Shown: piece after piece, positions 1 through 7,106 of the stretch
Position numbering within the stretch: position 1 is the first letter of the stretch
Layout: every line of letters begins with the position of its first letter
Assembly: GCA_902525995.1 (NCBI GenBank)
Contig: CABZJG010000054.1
Coordinates: forward strand, 1 to 10,313
Direction of reading: 5' to 3'
Source: Paracoccaceae bacterium
Lineage (GTDB): Bacteria; Pseudomonadota; Alphaproteobacteria; Rhodobacterales; Rhodobacteraceae
Length of the DNA: 10,313 nucleotides
Notes under the pieces: model-generated
Databases searched by the model: none
What the model was told of the DNA's origin: nothing
What the model saw: only the letters and a program-made list of their open reading frames with translations
Made by a program: the position numbers and the translations under genes

Positions 1-348
1 GGTCTTGCGCGCACCACGGTTCAAGCTCGGATCGAGCGGCTTGAAAACTCCGGATATATTGCCGGTTATACCCTGCGAAAAGGAGCCTCGGCGCGCCCAA
101 TGCTGCGGGCCTCGGCGCTTTTATCGGTTGAACCGCGCTCAGGTGCGGCCGTTCTGCAAAAACTCAAAACCCTGCCGCAGGTGGAAAAAGTTCACACCAC
201 ATCGGGCCGCTTTGATCTGCTGGTCGAGCTCAGCGCCCAAAGCACGGAGGAGCTTGACGAAACCCTTGATGATATCGGCGCCACGCGCGGGGTCAAAAGC
301 TCAGAAAGCCTGATCCATCTGAGCACCAAAATCGACCGCGCACTATAA
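1..348 (+). CDS. Lrp/AsnC-family transcriptional regulator, 5'-truncated
   Basis: The reading frame is open from the first base to a TAA at 346-348, giving 115 visible residues. Family members are usually about 150-160 residues, so roughly 35-45 N-terminal residues, with the first helices of the winged HTH, lie outside the window. The visible part begins in the recognition helix region (TTVQARIERLENSGYI), which matches the end of an Lrp-type HTH, then continues into the C-terminal RAM/AsnC ligand-binding and oligomerisation domain. The segment with VEKVHTTSGRFDLLVEL carries the family's conserved G-x-(F/Y)-D turn near the effector site. Such proteins bind DNA as dimers or octamers and usually sense amino acids. 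The target and effector cannot be read from the sequence. The next gene starts 138 nt downstream, so co-transcription is uncertain. An internal ATG at 100 is in frame but would delete the HTH, so it is not the real start. Confidence 0.9.
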   Translation, partial: GLARTTVQARIERLENSGYIAGYTLRKGASARPMLRASALLSVEPRSGAAVLQKLKTLPQVEKVHTTSGRFDLLVELSAQSTEELDETLDDIGATRGVKSSESLIHLSTKIDRAL

Positions 349-486
349 CCGCCGGACAACACTCTGACGGAACCGGCCGATGATATCCGGCGAATGCCAC
401 ACCCTTGAAATAGGTTTTGACTTTTGCGGGCAAACGCGCAGAAGTAAATCCACCGGCAGGCCAGTAAATCAAAGGGTTTAGACATC

Positions 487-1098
487 ATGGATCAGGTCAA
501 ATTCACCCAGATGAAAGATGGTGACAAAGAAGATTACGATTTTCTCACCGCCCATGAAACAGAATACACCAAAGGCACGGCGGATCGATTGCTCACAGCC
601 TTGGTTGATCTCGATGAAAGCCTGTCTGGATATCAGGTAACGCGTTTGGGCCATTCGGTGCAATCGGCCACCCGCGCATGGCGCGACGGGGCCGATGACG
701 ACTGGGTGGCCTCAGCGCTGCTGCATGATATCGGCGATATCTATGCGCCTTACAATCACGATGAATATGCGGCCACCATTCTGCGCCCTTTCGTGCGCGA
801 GCAATGCACATGGGTGGTGGAAAAACATGGCGACTTTCAGATGATTTACTATGGCCACCATGTGGGGGGTAACCCGCACAAGCGCGATGCCTATAAAGGC
901 CATCCGTATTTTGACGATTGTGCCACATTTTGCGAGCGCTGGGATCAAGCCAGCTTTGATCCCAATTACGACAGCAAGCCCATCGAGTTTTTTACCGATA
1001 TGGTACGTTCGGTATTTGCCCGTACGCCCTATGATCCAAAGGTCATTCGCAGCGGTGCACGCATGCCTCTGATCGGAACGCGCCCCGACGAAAGCTAA
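487..1098 (+). CDS. HD-domain metalloprotein of unknown function (COG4341-like)
   Basis: This encodes 203 residues with no signal peptide or membrane segment, so it is probably cytoplasmic. Potential metal ligands follow the HD pattern: His56 (LGHSVQSA), His80-Asp81 (ALLHDIGD), His91, His114, His124/His125 and an Asp such as Asp153 (ERWDQ). The 24-residue spacing from His56 to His80 equals that between the first His and the HD pair in the diiron oxygenase PhnZ as I recall it. However, the PhnZ gating Tyr and Glu (Y-x-x-E-x-V before the first His) align here with Leu46 and Tyr49, so the PhnZ substrate is not implied. From memory it fits the widespread set annotated 'predicted HD phosphohydrolase' (COG4341). 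Either a phosphohydrolase or a mixed-valent diiron oxygenase is possible. The start is an ATG with an AAAGGG ribosome-binding site at 471-476. It sits alone between a regulator and valS, so context gives no substrate. Confidence 0.85.
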   Translation: MDQVKFTQMKDGDKEDYDFLTAHETEYTKGTADRLLTALVDLDESLSGYQVTRLGHSVQSATRAWRDGADDDWVASALLHDIGDIYAPYNHDEYAATILRPFVREQCTWVVEKHGDFQMIYYGHHVGGNPHKRDAYKGHPYFDDCATFCERWDQASFDPNYDSKPIEFFTDMVRSVFARTPYDPKVIRSGARMPLIGTRPDES

Positions 1099-1167
1099 AG
1101 AAACTTGCGCCTTTGGCCTTTTCCTTTATGTGGTTAGCCGTTATCTGCCAGTGAACATAAATTTAAC

Positions 1168-1174
1168 GGGTGAG
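1168..1174 (+). promoter_or_regulatory. Ribosome-binding site that sets the valS start
   Basis: GGGTGAG lies 6 nt before the ATG at 1181 and contains GGTGA, which matches the anti-Shine-Dalgarno end of 16S rRNA. The in-frame GTG at 1130 has no comparable site before it and would add 17 residues unlike any ValRS N-terminus that I know. The ATG at 1181 is therefore preferred. Confidence 0.6.
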
Positions 1175-1180
1175 CCAGCA

Positions 1181-4039
1181 ATGCCATTGGAAAAAACCTT
1201 TGATGCAACCAGCGCCGAAAACCGGCTTTACGACGCGTGGGAAAAGGCCGGATGTTTTAAAGCCGGCGCGAACGCTTCGCGGCCGGAAACATTTTGCATT
1301 ATGATCCCGCCGCCCAATGTCACCGGCGCGTTGCATGTTGGCCATGCCTTTAACAATACTTTGCAGGATATTTTGACCCGCTGGCACCGGATGCGCGGCT
1401 TTGACACGCTGTGGCAACCCGGTCAGGACCATGCCGGCATTGCCACCCAATTGCAGGTGGAAAAAATGCTCGCTGAGCAGGGTAATGTTGGCCGCCGCGA
1501 TCTGGGGCGCGAAAAATTCCTTGAAAAAGTCTGGGAATGGAAAGGCGAATACGGCGGCACCATTATCAATCAGCTCAAACGCCTTGGCTCGTCTTGCGAC
1601 TGGTCGCGCAATGCCTTTACCATGGCCGGTGCGCCCGGTGATCCGCGCATTGGCCACGAAAACAGCCCCAACTTTCATGACGCGGTGCTTAAAGTCTTTG
1701 TTGATATGTACCAAAAGGGGTTGATTTATCGCGGCAAGCGGCTGGTCAACTGGGATCCGCATTTTGAAACCGCTATTTCTGACCTTGAAGTGGAAAATAT
1801 CGAAGTTGACGGCCATATGTGGCACTTCAAATACCCGCTTCAGGATGGCGAAACCTATACTTACATCGAAAAGGATGAGGATGGGAACGTCATTTTGGAA
1901 GAGGTCCGCGACTATATTTCAATCGCCACCACACGGCCGGAAACCATGCTGGGCGATGGCGCGGTGGCCGTGCACCCCGATGACGCCCGCTATGCGCCGA
2001 TTGTGGGCAAAATGTGTGAAATTCCGGTTGGCCCGAAAGCGCACCGCCGGCTGATCCCGATTATCACTGACGACTATCCCGATCCTGACTTTGGATCTGG
2101 CGCGGTAAAAATCACCGGCGCCCATGACGCAAATGACTATCAGGTCGCCAAACGCGGCACGATCCCCATGTACCGGCTGATGGACACGCGCGGTGTTATG
2201 CGCGGTGATGGCGCAGCCTATGGCGATGAGGTGGCAAAAGCCCAAGGCCTTGCCGACGGCGGCGCCTTTACCGAAGCCGAGGTTGATGCGATCAATCTGG
2301 TGCCTGAAGAATACCGCGATCTTGACCGCTTTGAAGCGCGCAAGCGCGTGGTGGCCGATATTGATGGCGAAGGGCTGATGATTATGGTCGAGGATAAGCC
2401 GATCTTGCAGCCCTTTGGCGATCGCTCGGGCGTGGTAATTGAACCCATGCTCACCGATCAGTGGTTTGTGGACACCGCTAAAATCGTTGGCCCCGCGCTG
2501 GATGCAGTGCGTGATGGGCGCACCAAGATTATGCCGGAAAGCGGCGAAAAAGTCTATTATCACTGGCTGGAAAATATAGAGCCATGGTGCATTTCGCGTC
2601 AGCTGTGGTGGGGCCATCAAATCCCTGTGTGGTTTGACGAAGACGGCAATCAATATTGCGCCGCAAGCGAAGCGGAAGCCCAAGCGATGGCGGGCGCGGA
2701 GAAAACCCTGACCCGCGATCCTGATGTGCTGGACACTTGGTTTTCATCGGGGCTTTGGCCAATCGGCACCTTGGGCTGGCCCGAGCAGACCGAAGCTCTG
2801 GAAAAATACCACTCCACCGATGTGCTTGTCACCGGTCAGGATATTTTGTTTTTCTGGGTGGCCCGGATGATGATGATGCAACTGGCCGTGGTGGATGAAA
2901 TTCCGTTTCACACGGTTTATCTGCATCAACTGGTGCGGGATGAAAAAGGTCAGAAAATGTCGAAGACCCGCGGCAATGTGATTGACCCGCTGGAAATTGT
3001 CGATGAATTTGGGGCCGATGCTTTGCGCTTTAGCCTCGCGCAGATGGCCGCAATAGGCGGCGTTCTTAAGCTGTCGGTGGACCGTATCAAGGGCTATCGG
3101 AACTTTGGCACCAAGCTGTGGAATGCCGCCCGTTTTGCCGAAATGAACGCGGTTTACAGCACCACCGCGATACCACCGCAAAACCGACGCAATACTGACG
3201 TGCCAAATCAGACCTTGAACAAGTGGATTATCGGCGAAACTGGCAAGCTGCGGGTGAGCGTGGATGAAGCGCTGACGGGCTATCGTTTTAACGATGCAGC
3301 CAATGCGCTTTACAGCTTTATCTGGGGCACATTTTGCGACTGGTATGTGGAATTTTCCAAACCGCTTTTAAATGGCGCTGATGCCGAAGCACAGGCCGAA
3401 ACCCGCGCCACAATGGGCTGGGTTCTAGATCAATGCCTGATCCTTTTGCATCCCATCATGCCGTTTATCACCGAAGAGCTTTGGGGCACTTTGGCGCCGC
3501 GCGAAAAAATGCTGGTGCATACCGACTGGCCCAGTTATGGCCAAGAACTGGTTGATCCAGACGCCGATGCGGAAATGAACTGGGTGATTGGTTTGAGCGA
3601 AGAAATCCGTTCGGTACGCGCCCAGATGCATGTGCCAGCAGGGGCAAAAATACCCATGCTGGTAAGCGCGCTTGATGGCCCAGCCAAAGCAGCATGGGAC
3701 CGCAATCAAGAGCTGATTAAAAAACTGGCGCGGATTGAAACGCTGACACAGGTCGATAGCTTTCCCAAAGGCTGTGTCACACTGGCGGTTGCGGGGGCGA
3801 ACTTTGGACTTCCTTTAGCGGAAATCATTGATATTGAAGAAGAAAAAGTACGTCTGGAAAAGGCAATGGGCAAGTTGGTAAAAGAGTTGGGCGGGCTGCG
3901 CGGGCGGCTTAAAAACCCTAAATTTGTTGAAAGTGCGCCTGCTGAAGTAGTTGAAGAAACCCGCCAGAACCTTTCCCTGCGCGAAGAGGAAGAGGCCCAG
4001 ATACGTGCCGCAATGGTGCGCTTAAACGAGCTCGGATAA
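1181..4039 (+). CDS. valS: Valyl-tRNA synthetase (ValRS, class Ia)
   Basis: Charges tRNA-Val with valine in the cytoplasm and hydrolyses mischarged Thr-tRNA. From the ATG at 1181 it is 952 residues, close to the 951 of E. coli ValRS. Visible landmarks in order: [13 protein letters not shown] with the HIGH-type motif HVGH at residues 52-55; the CP1 editing domain with [10 protein letters not shown] at about 250-259 and the later GAHDANDY motif; [16 protein letters not shown] and [13 protein letters not shown] of the catalytic core; [12 protein letters not shown]; and the KMSKS-type loop as KMSKT at 592-596. The anticodon-binding helical domain follows. Residues from about 881 on form the charged C-terminal coiled coil ([14 protein letters not shown] and onward) typical of ValRS. 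KMSKT in place of KMSKS is a mild variant. The KMSKT loop lies about 38 residues further along than in E. coli, so extra sequence has been added before it. trmB begins 10 nt after the stop. Confidence 0.98.
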   Translation: MPLEKTFDATSAENRLYDAWEKAGCFKAGANASRPETFCIMIPPPNVTGALHVGHAFNNTLQDILTRWHRMRGFDTLWQPGQDHAGIATQLQVEKMLAEQGNVGRRDLGREKFLEKVWEWKGEYGGTIINQLKRLGSSCDWSRNAFTMAGAPGDPRIGHENSPNFHDAVLKVFVDMYQKGLIYRGKRLVNWDPHFETAISDLEVENIEVDGHMWHFKYPLQDGETYTYIEKDEDGNVILEEVRDYISIATTRPETMLGDGAVAVHPDDARYAPIVGKMCEIPVGPKAHRRLIPIITDDYPDPDFGSGAVKITGAHDANDYQVAKRGTIPMYRLMDTRGVMRGDGAAYGDEVAKAQGLADGGAFTEAEVDAINLVPEEYRDLDRFEARKRVVADIDGEGLMIMVEDKPILQPFGDRSGVVIEPMLTDQWFVDTAKIVGPALDAVRDGRTKIMPESGEKVYYHWLENIEPWCISRQLWWGHQIPVWFDEDGNQYCAASEAEAQAMAGAEKTLTRDPDVLDTWFSSGLWPIGTLGWPEQTEALEKYHSTDVLVTGQDILFFWVARMMMMQLAVVDEIPFHTVYLHQLVRDEKGQKMSKTRGNVIDPLEIVDEFGADALRFSLAQMAAIGGVLKLSVDRIKGYRNFGTKLWNAARFAEMNAVYSTTAIPPQNRRNTDVPNQTLNKWIIGETGKLRVSVDEALTGYRFNDAANALYSFIWGTFCDWYVEFSKPLLNGADAEAQAETRATMGWVLDQCLILLHPIMPFITEELWGTLAPREKMLVHTDWPSYGQELVDPDADAEMNWVIGLSEEIRSVRAQMHVPAGAKIPMLVSALDGPAKAAWDRNQELIKKLARIETLTQVDSFPKGCVTLAVAGANFGLPLAEIIDIEEEKVRLEKAMGKLVKELGGLRGRLKNPKFVESAPAEVVEETRQNLSLREEEEAQIRAAMVRLNELG

Positions 4040-4049
4040 GGCCCTAAAG

Positions 4050-4763
4050 ATGACCCAAGGCCATCATCCTTCTGGCGCACCATGGCGTAATTTTTACGGC
4101 CGTTTCAAGGGCAAGGGATTGCGCAAAGCGCAAGAGCAGGCTTTGGCAGAGGATTTGCAAAAGCTGTCCCCGGGCGCAGTGAACTGGGATGAAAACCCGG
4201 ACCGCAGGCCGCTTGATTTAAAGGCACTCTTTGGCGATGCGCCGGTGTGGCTTGAAATTGGTTTTGGCGGCGGCGAGCATCTGTTGCATCAAGCCCAATT
4301 GAACCCGAATATCGGCTTTATCGGCTGCGAGCCCTACATCAACGGGGTGGCCATGCTCTTGGGTAAAATCCGCGCTGCAGGGGTCACGAATATCCGCATT
4401 TATCCCGGCGATGCGCGCCATATTTTTGACGTGCTGCCAGAGGCCAGCATTGAGCGGGCGTTCCTGCTCTACCCAGATCCATGGCCCAAAAAACGCCACC
4501 ACCGCCGCCGCTTCGTCACCCCCGAACATTTGGTGCCACTCGCACGTGTTTTAAAATCAAGTGCACTTTTTAGGGTGGCCACTGACACACCCGATTATGT
4601 GCGTCAAACCCTGCAACAAGTGCCCAAGCAAGGCTTTGATTGGCTTGCAGAAAACCCAGAAAATTGGCACCATCCTTGGGTTGACTGGCATTCAACTCGT
4701 TATGAGCAAAAGGCCCTACGGGAAAACCGAGTGCCGCACTATTTGACGTTTAGAAAGCACTAA
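4050..4763 (+). CDS. trmB: tRNA (guanine-N7-)-methyltransferase
   Basis: Methylates N7 of G46 in the variable loop of tRNAs, using S-adenosylmethionine. The 237 residues compare well with 239 in E. coli TrmB. The Rossmann-fold SAM motif I is LEIGFGGGEHL, starting at residue 68. FIGCEPYINGV is the acidic strand-2 segment, and PGDAR follows. The family signature YPDPWPKKRHHRRR begins at Tyr141 and contains the catalytic Asp143. The C-terminal tRNA-contact motif STRYEQKAL lies near the end. The N-terminal stretch rich in Arg and Lys (WRNFYGRFKGKGLRKAQ) is usual for the alphaproteobacterial form. The start is an ATG 10 nt after the valS stop, with AAGG at 4038-4041 overlapping the valS TAA as its ribosome-binding site, so the two genes are probably co-transcribed and may be translationally coupled. 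Confidence 0.97.
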   Translation: MTQGHHPSGAPWRNFYGRFKGKGLRKAQEQALAEDLQKLSPGAVNWDENPDRRPLDLKALFGDAPVWLEIGFGGGEHLLHQAQLNPNIGFIGCEPYINGVAMLLGKIRAAGVTNIRIYPGDARHIFDVLPEASIERAFLLYPDPWPKKRHHRRRFVTPEHLVPLARVLKSSALFRVATDTPDYVRQTLQQVPKQGFDWLAENPENWHHPWVDWHSTRYEQKALRENRVPHYLTFRKH

Positions 4764-4776
4764 AAATCCGTCAAAT
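4741..4776 (+). other. Compound hairpin across the trmB stop codon
   Basis: ATTTGACG (4741-4748) is perfectly repeated in inverted orientation as CGTCAAAT (4769-4776). Nested inside is a second stem, TTTAG (4749-4753) with CTAAA (4760-4764), closing a six-base loop AAAGCA and leaving only AATC unpaired on the 3' side. The structure spans the TAA at 4761-4763. No T-run follows, so it is not a canonical intrinsic terminator. It could be an RNA 3'-end stabiliser, a Rho-assisted terminator or chance. The pairing is read directly from the sequence; any function is inference. Confidence 0.45.
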
Positions 4777-4882
4777 AGGGATCAAAACTGCCTCCAGAAA
4801 TTTTCTTCTGCACTTTCAAACGGGCATGGACGCTGGTTTCAGCTTACGCTATCAAGCGCCCAATAGATGAAGGAAGTCAACG

Positions 4883-6229
4883 ATGTCCGCACATGGCACC
4901 CCAGTTCCAATGACCTCGTGCAAGTCAGGGCCTTTGAAGGGCATTGCAAATGTACCGGGCGATAAATCAATATCGCATCGCTCACTGATCCTTGGAGCCA
5001 TGACGGTTGGAGAGACCCGTATTGAAGGGCTTTTGGAAGGACAAGATGTGCTTGATACGGCCAAAGCGATGCGCTCGTTCGGTGCTACAGTGACCGATCA
5101 CGGAGGCGGAAATTGGAGCGTTAATGGCGTTGGCGGGCTGTGTGAACCCGAAACATTGATTGATTGCGGAAATTCCGGAACCGGTGTGCGGCTTTTGATG
5201 GGGGCGATGGCGACCCATCCAATTTCGGTGACATTTACAGGCGATGCAAGCCTGAACAAGCGACCGATGGCCCGTGTAACCGACCCTATCTCACTTTTTG
5301 GCGCCAAGGCCCATGGGCGCTCAGGCGGGCGTTTGCCAATGACTATTCAAGGTGCAAAACACCCCGTTCCAATTCGATATAAAGTTCCTGTGCCATCAGC
5401 ACAGGTAAAGTCCGCTGTGCTATTGGCCGGGCTTAATGCGCCTGGTAAAACAGTGGTTATCGAACCAGAAGCAACACGCGACCATACAGAGCGTATGCTG
5501 GTTGGCTTTGGCGCTGAAATTACGGTCGAAGATAGCTCAGAAGGGCGCGTGATTACTCTTACCGGCCAGCCAGAACTCAATCCGCAAAACATAACCGTTC
5601 CGCGCGACCCGAGTTCTGCGGCCTTTCCGGTTTGCGCTGCATTAATCTGCGAAGGTTCTAATGTTTTGGTTCCCAATATTGGATTAAATCCGACGCGCGC
5701 TGGATTGTTCACAACGCTGCGCGAGATGGGCGCCGACCTAAGCTACGAAAACGAGCGGGTCGAAGGCGGAGAACCCGTTGCCGATCTGCGCGCTCGCTTT
5801 TCACCGGATATGGTAGGCATTGAGGTACCGCCCGAGCGTGCGGCGAGCATGATTGATGAATATCCAATCTTGTCGGTGGTTGCTGCCTTTGCATCAGGTC
5901 AAACAGTGATGCGCGGGGTTAGAGAGTTACGGGTCAAAGAAAGCGACCGTATTGAAGCAATGGCCACGGGACTTCGCGCCAATGGGGTAGAAGTCGAAGA
6001 CGGTGAAGACTGGTGGATTGTTTCAGGCCAAGGAACCGGCAACGTGCACGGTGGGGGGCTCTGCGCTACCTATCTGGATCACAGAATTGCAATGTCGTTT
6101 ATTACCATGGGGATGGCCAGTGAAAAACCTGTAAGAATAGATGATGGGTCCCCAATCGTAACATCGTTTCCTATCTTTGAAGACCTTATGACAGGCCTCG
6201 GCGGGGCGATCACTCGAAACAATCACTAA
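4883..6229 (+). CDS. aroA: EPSP synthase (3-phosphoshikimate 1-carboxyvinyltransferase), class II
   Basis: Transfers the enolpyruvyl group of PEP to shikimate-3-phosphate, step six of the shikimate pathway to chorismate. The 448 residues form the two-domain inverse alpha/beta barrel family. Visible motifs: GDKSISHRS (residues 26-34, phosphate and S3P contact), [14 protein letters not shown] (94-107), [35 protein letters not shown] (catalytic Asp), LRVKESDR and LDHRIAMS. The four signatures GDKS, SAQVK, RDHTE and NPTR mark class II, the group of Agrobacterium CP4 AroA, to which the whole length is visibly similar. At the position of CP4 Ala100 this protein has Gly99. The start ATG has GAAGGAAG about 7 nt upstream (ending near 4876). 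cmk follows after 20 nt, a conserved pairing, so the two are probably one transcription unit. No clear promoter is seen in the 119-nt gap before it. Confidence 0.98.
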   Translation: MSAHGTPVPMTSCKSGPLKGIANVPGDKSISHRSLILGAMTVGETRIEGLLEGQDVLDTAKAMRSFGATVTDHGGGNWSVNGVGGLCEPETLIDCGNSGTGVRLLMGAMATHPISVTFTGDASLNKRPMARVTDPISLFGAKAHGRSGGRLPMTIQGAKHPVPIRYKVPVPSAQVKSAVLLAGLNAPGKTVVIEPEATRDHTERMLVGFGAEITVEDSSEGRVITLTGQPELNPQNITVPRDPSSAAFPVCAALICEGSNVLVPNIGLNPTRAGLFTTLREMGADLSYENERVEGGEPVADLRARFSPDMVGIEVPPERAASMIDEYPILSVVAAFASGQTVMRGVRELRVKESDRIEAMATGLRANGVEVEDGEDWWIVSGQGTGNVHGGGLCATYLDHRIAMSFITMGMASEKPVRIDDGSPIVTSFPIFEDLMTGLGGAITRNNH

Positions 6230-6249
6230 TCCAAGGACAGTTATCAGAA

Positions 6250-6873
6250 ATGAAATTTGTTGTGGCAATTGACGGACCGGCGGCAGCTGGCAAAGGAACA
6301 ATCGCCAAGGCTGTGGCCAATCATTTCGGGTTTTCACATCTGGATAGTGGGTTGCTTTACCGAGCAGTTGCAGCAAAAACACTTAAAGGTGCTGATCCAG
6401 TGGCAGCTTCAGAAGCACTTCATGAAGACGATCTAAAGGCAGATAATTTACGCTCACCAGAGGTAGCACAGATGGCCAGCAAGGTTGCTGCACTTGAAGA
6501 TGTCCGCTTAGCACTTATCGATTTTCAGCATAGCTTTGTTCAGCAGGATGGTGGAGCAGTAATTGATGGGCGTGATATTGGCACAGTCATTTGCCCAGAT
6601 GCTGCTGTAAAACTCTATATCACCGCAAGCCCTGAAGCCCGTGCAAAACGTCGATTTCAAGAGTTGTTGAATGGAAATAAATCGGTGACTCTTGAGGCTG
6701 TTTTCAAAGATGTGAAAGAACGTGACGAAAGGGATGTGACGCGTCATGCATCTCCATTGAAAGCCGCTTCTGACGCGATCACTATTAACACCACCGAGCT
6801 TACGATTGAAGCCGCCGTGAAAGCTGCCATCAAAGTGATCGAGACTGCATTTGAACGCACAAAGCAATTATAG
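6250..6873 (+). CDS. cmk: Cytidylate kinase
   Basis: Phosphorylates CMP and dCMP with ATP to the diphosphates, recycling nucleotides from RNA turnover and supplying dCTP precursors. The 207 residues are somewhat shorter than the 227 of E. coli Cmk. The Walker A/P-loop is GPAAAGKGT at residues 9-17. HLDSGLLYRAVA (30-41) carries the CMP-binding Asp32, Ser33 and Arg38. DGRDIGTVICPDA starts at Asp106 and contains the substrate-contacting Arg108 and Asp109. KLYITASPEARAKRR is the LID region start with its run of arginines, and KERDERDVTR is the following conserved segment. The ATG is preceded by AAGGA at 6233-6237 with a rather long 12-nt spacing. Its place between aroA and rpsA is the common proteobacterial arrangement. 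Confidence 0.97.
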   Translation: MKFVVAIDGPAAAGKGTIAKAVANHFGFSHLDSGLLYRAVAAKTLKGADPVAASEALHEDDLKADNLRSPEVAQMASKVAALEDVRLALIDFQHSFVQQDGGAVIDGRDIGTVICPDAAVKLYITASPEARAKRRFQELLNGNKSVTLEAVFKDVKERDERDVTRHASPLKAASDAITINTTELTIEAAVKAAIKVIETAFERTKQL

Positions 6874-6951
6874 CACCTAAGGTTTATTTTCCCGTCTAGA
6901 AATTTGCACGGAACTAGACTGTAAAAGAAGCCATTATGGCACAGACAGCCC

Positions 6952-6980
6952 TTGATTTATTGCCCTAAACATCGTATGCG
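6952..6980 (+). promoter_or_regulatory. Possible rpsA promoter
   Basis: TTGATT (6952-6957) and TATGCG (6975-6980) are separated by exactly 17 nt, a sigma-70-like layout with two mismatches to each consensus hexamer. Transcription would begin near 6987 and give a leader of about 120 nt before rpsA. This is only a pattern match. rpsA could also be read through from aroA-cmk, since no terminator is visible after cmk. Confidence 0.3.
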
Positions 6981-7004
6981 GCGTCTTTGTTGTTCACAGG
7001 GCAG

Positions 7005-7072
7005 CTTTTCGAGCAAAAAGTCTGAAACAAGCAGACCAATAAAACCCAAGACCGGCGGAGACAACCGCTTGG
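7005..7072 (+). promoter_or_regulatory. Hairpin-rich 5' leader of rpsA
   Basis: Several short stems can be paired by eye just before rpsA: CTTTT (7005-7009) with AAAAG (7016-7020); GTCTG (7020-7024) with CAGAC (7032-7036) around a 7-nt loop; and CCAAG (7046-7050) with CTTGG (7068-7072), inside which CGG (7056-7058) pairs CCG (7065-7067). A-rich single-stranded stretches separate the second and third stems, and the ribosome-binding site follows at 7089-7094. In gammaproteobacteria, S1 represses its own mRNA through a leader of successive hairpins. A similar role here is inference. Confidence 0.35.
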
Positions 7073-7106
7073 CCCGTAAATGACTAGTAAAGGAAACTGA
7101 GACCAC

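Noticed and set aside
349..486. Possible terminator or promoter between the Lrp-type gene and the HD gene
   Set aside because: GCCG/CGGC around a short loop near 377-392 is only 4 bp with no T-run. TTGACT at 417-422 resembles a -35 box, but no acceptable -10 box lies 16-18 nt downstream.
1130..1180. In-frame GTG start giving valS 17 extra residues
   Set aside because: The extension has no resemblance to ValRS N-termini and no good ribosome-binding site. The ATG at 1181 has GGGTGAG at proper spacing and gives the usual family length.
1919..2683. Long open frame of 254 codons on the - strand within valS
   Set aside because: It is antisense to a well-supported valS with all motifs intact. Its product is rich in His, Ala and Arg with no recognisable domain, as expected of an antisense shadow.
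4764..4882. Promoter for aroA in the gap after trmB
   Set aside because: A promoter is plausible because of the 119-nt gap, but I could not find hexamers with acceptable match and spacing, so none is claimed.
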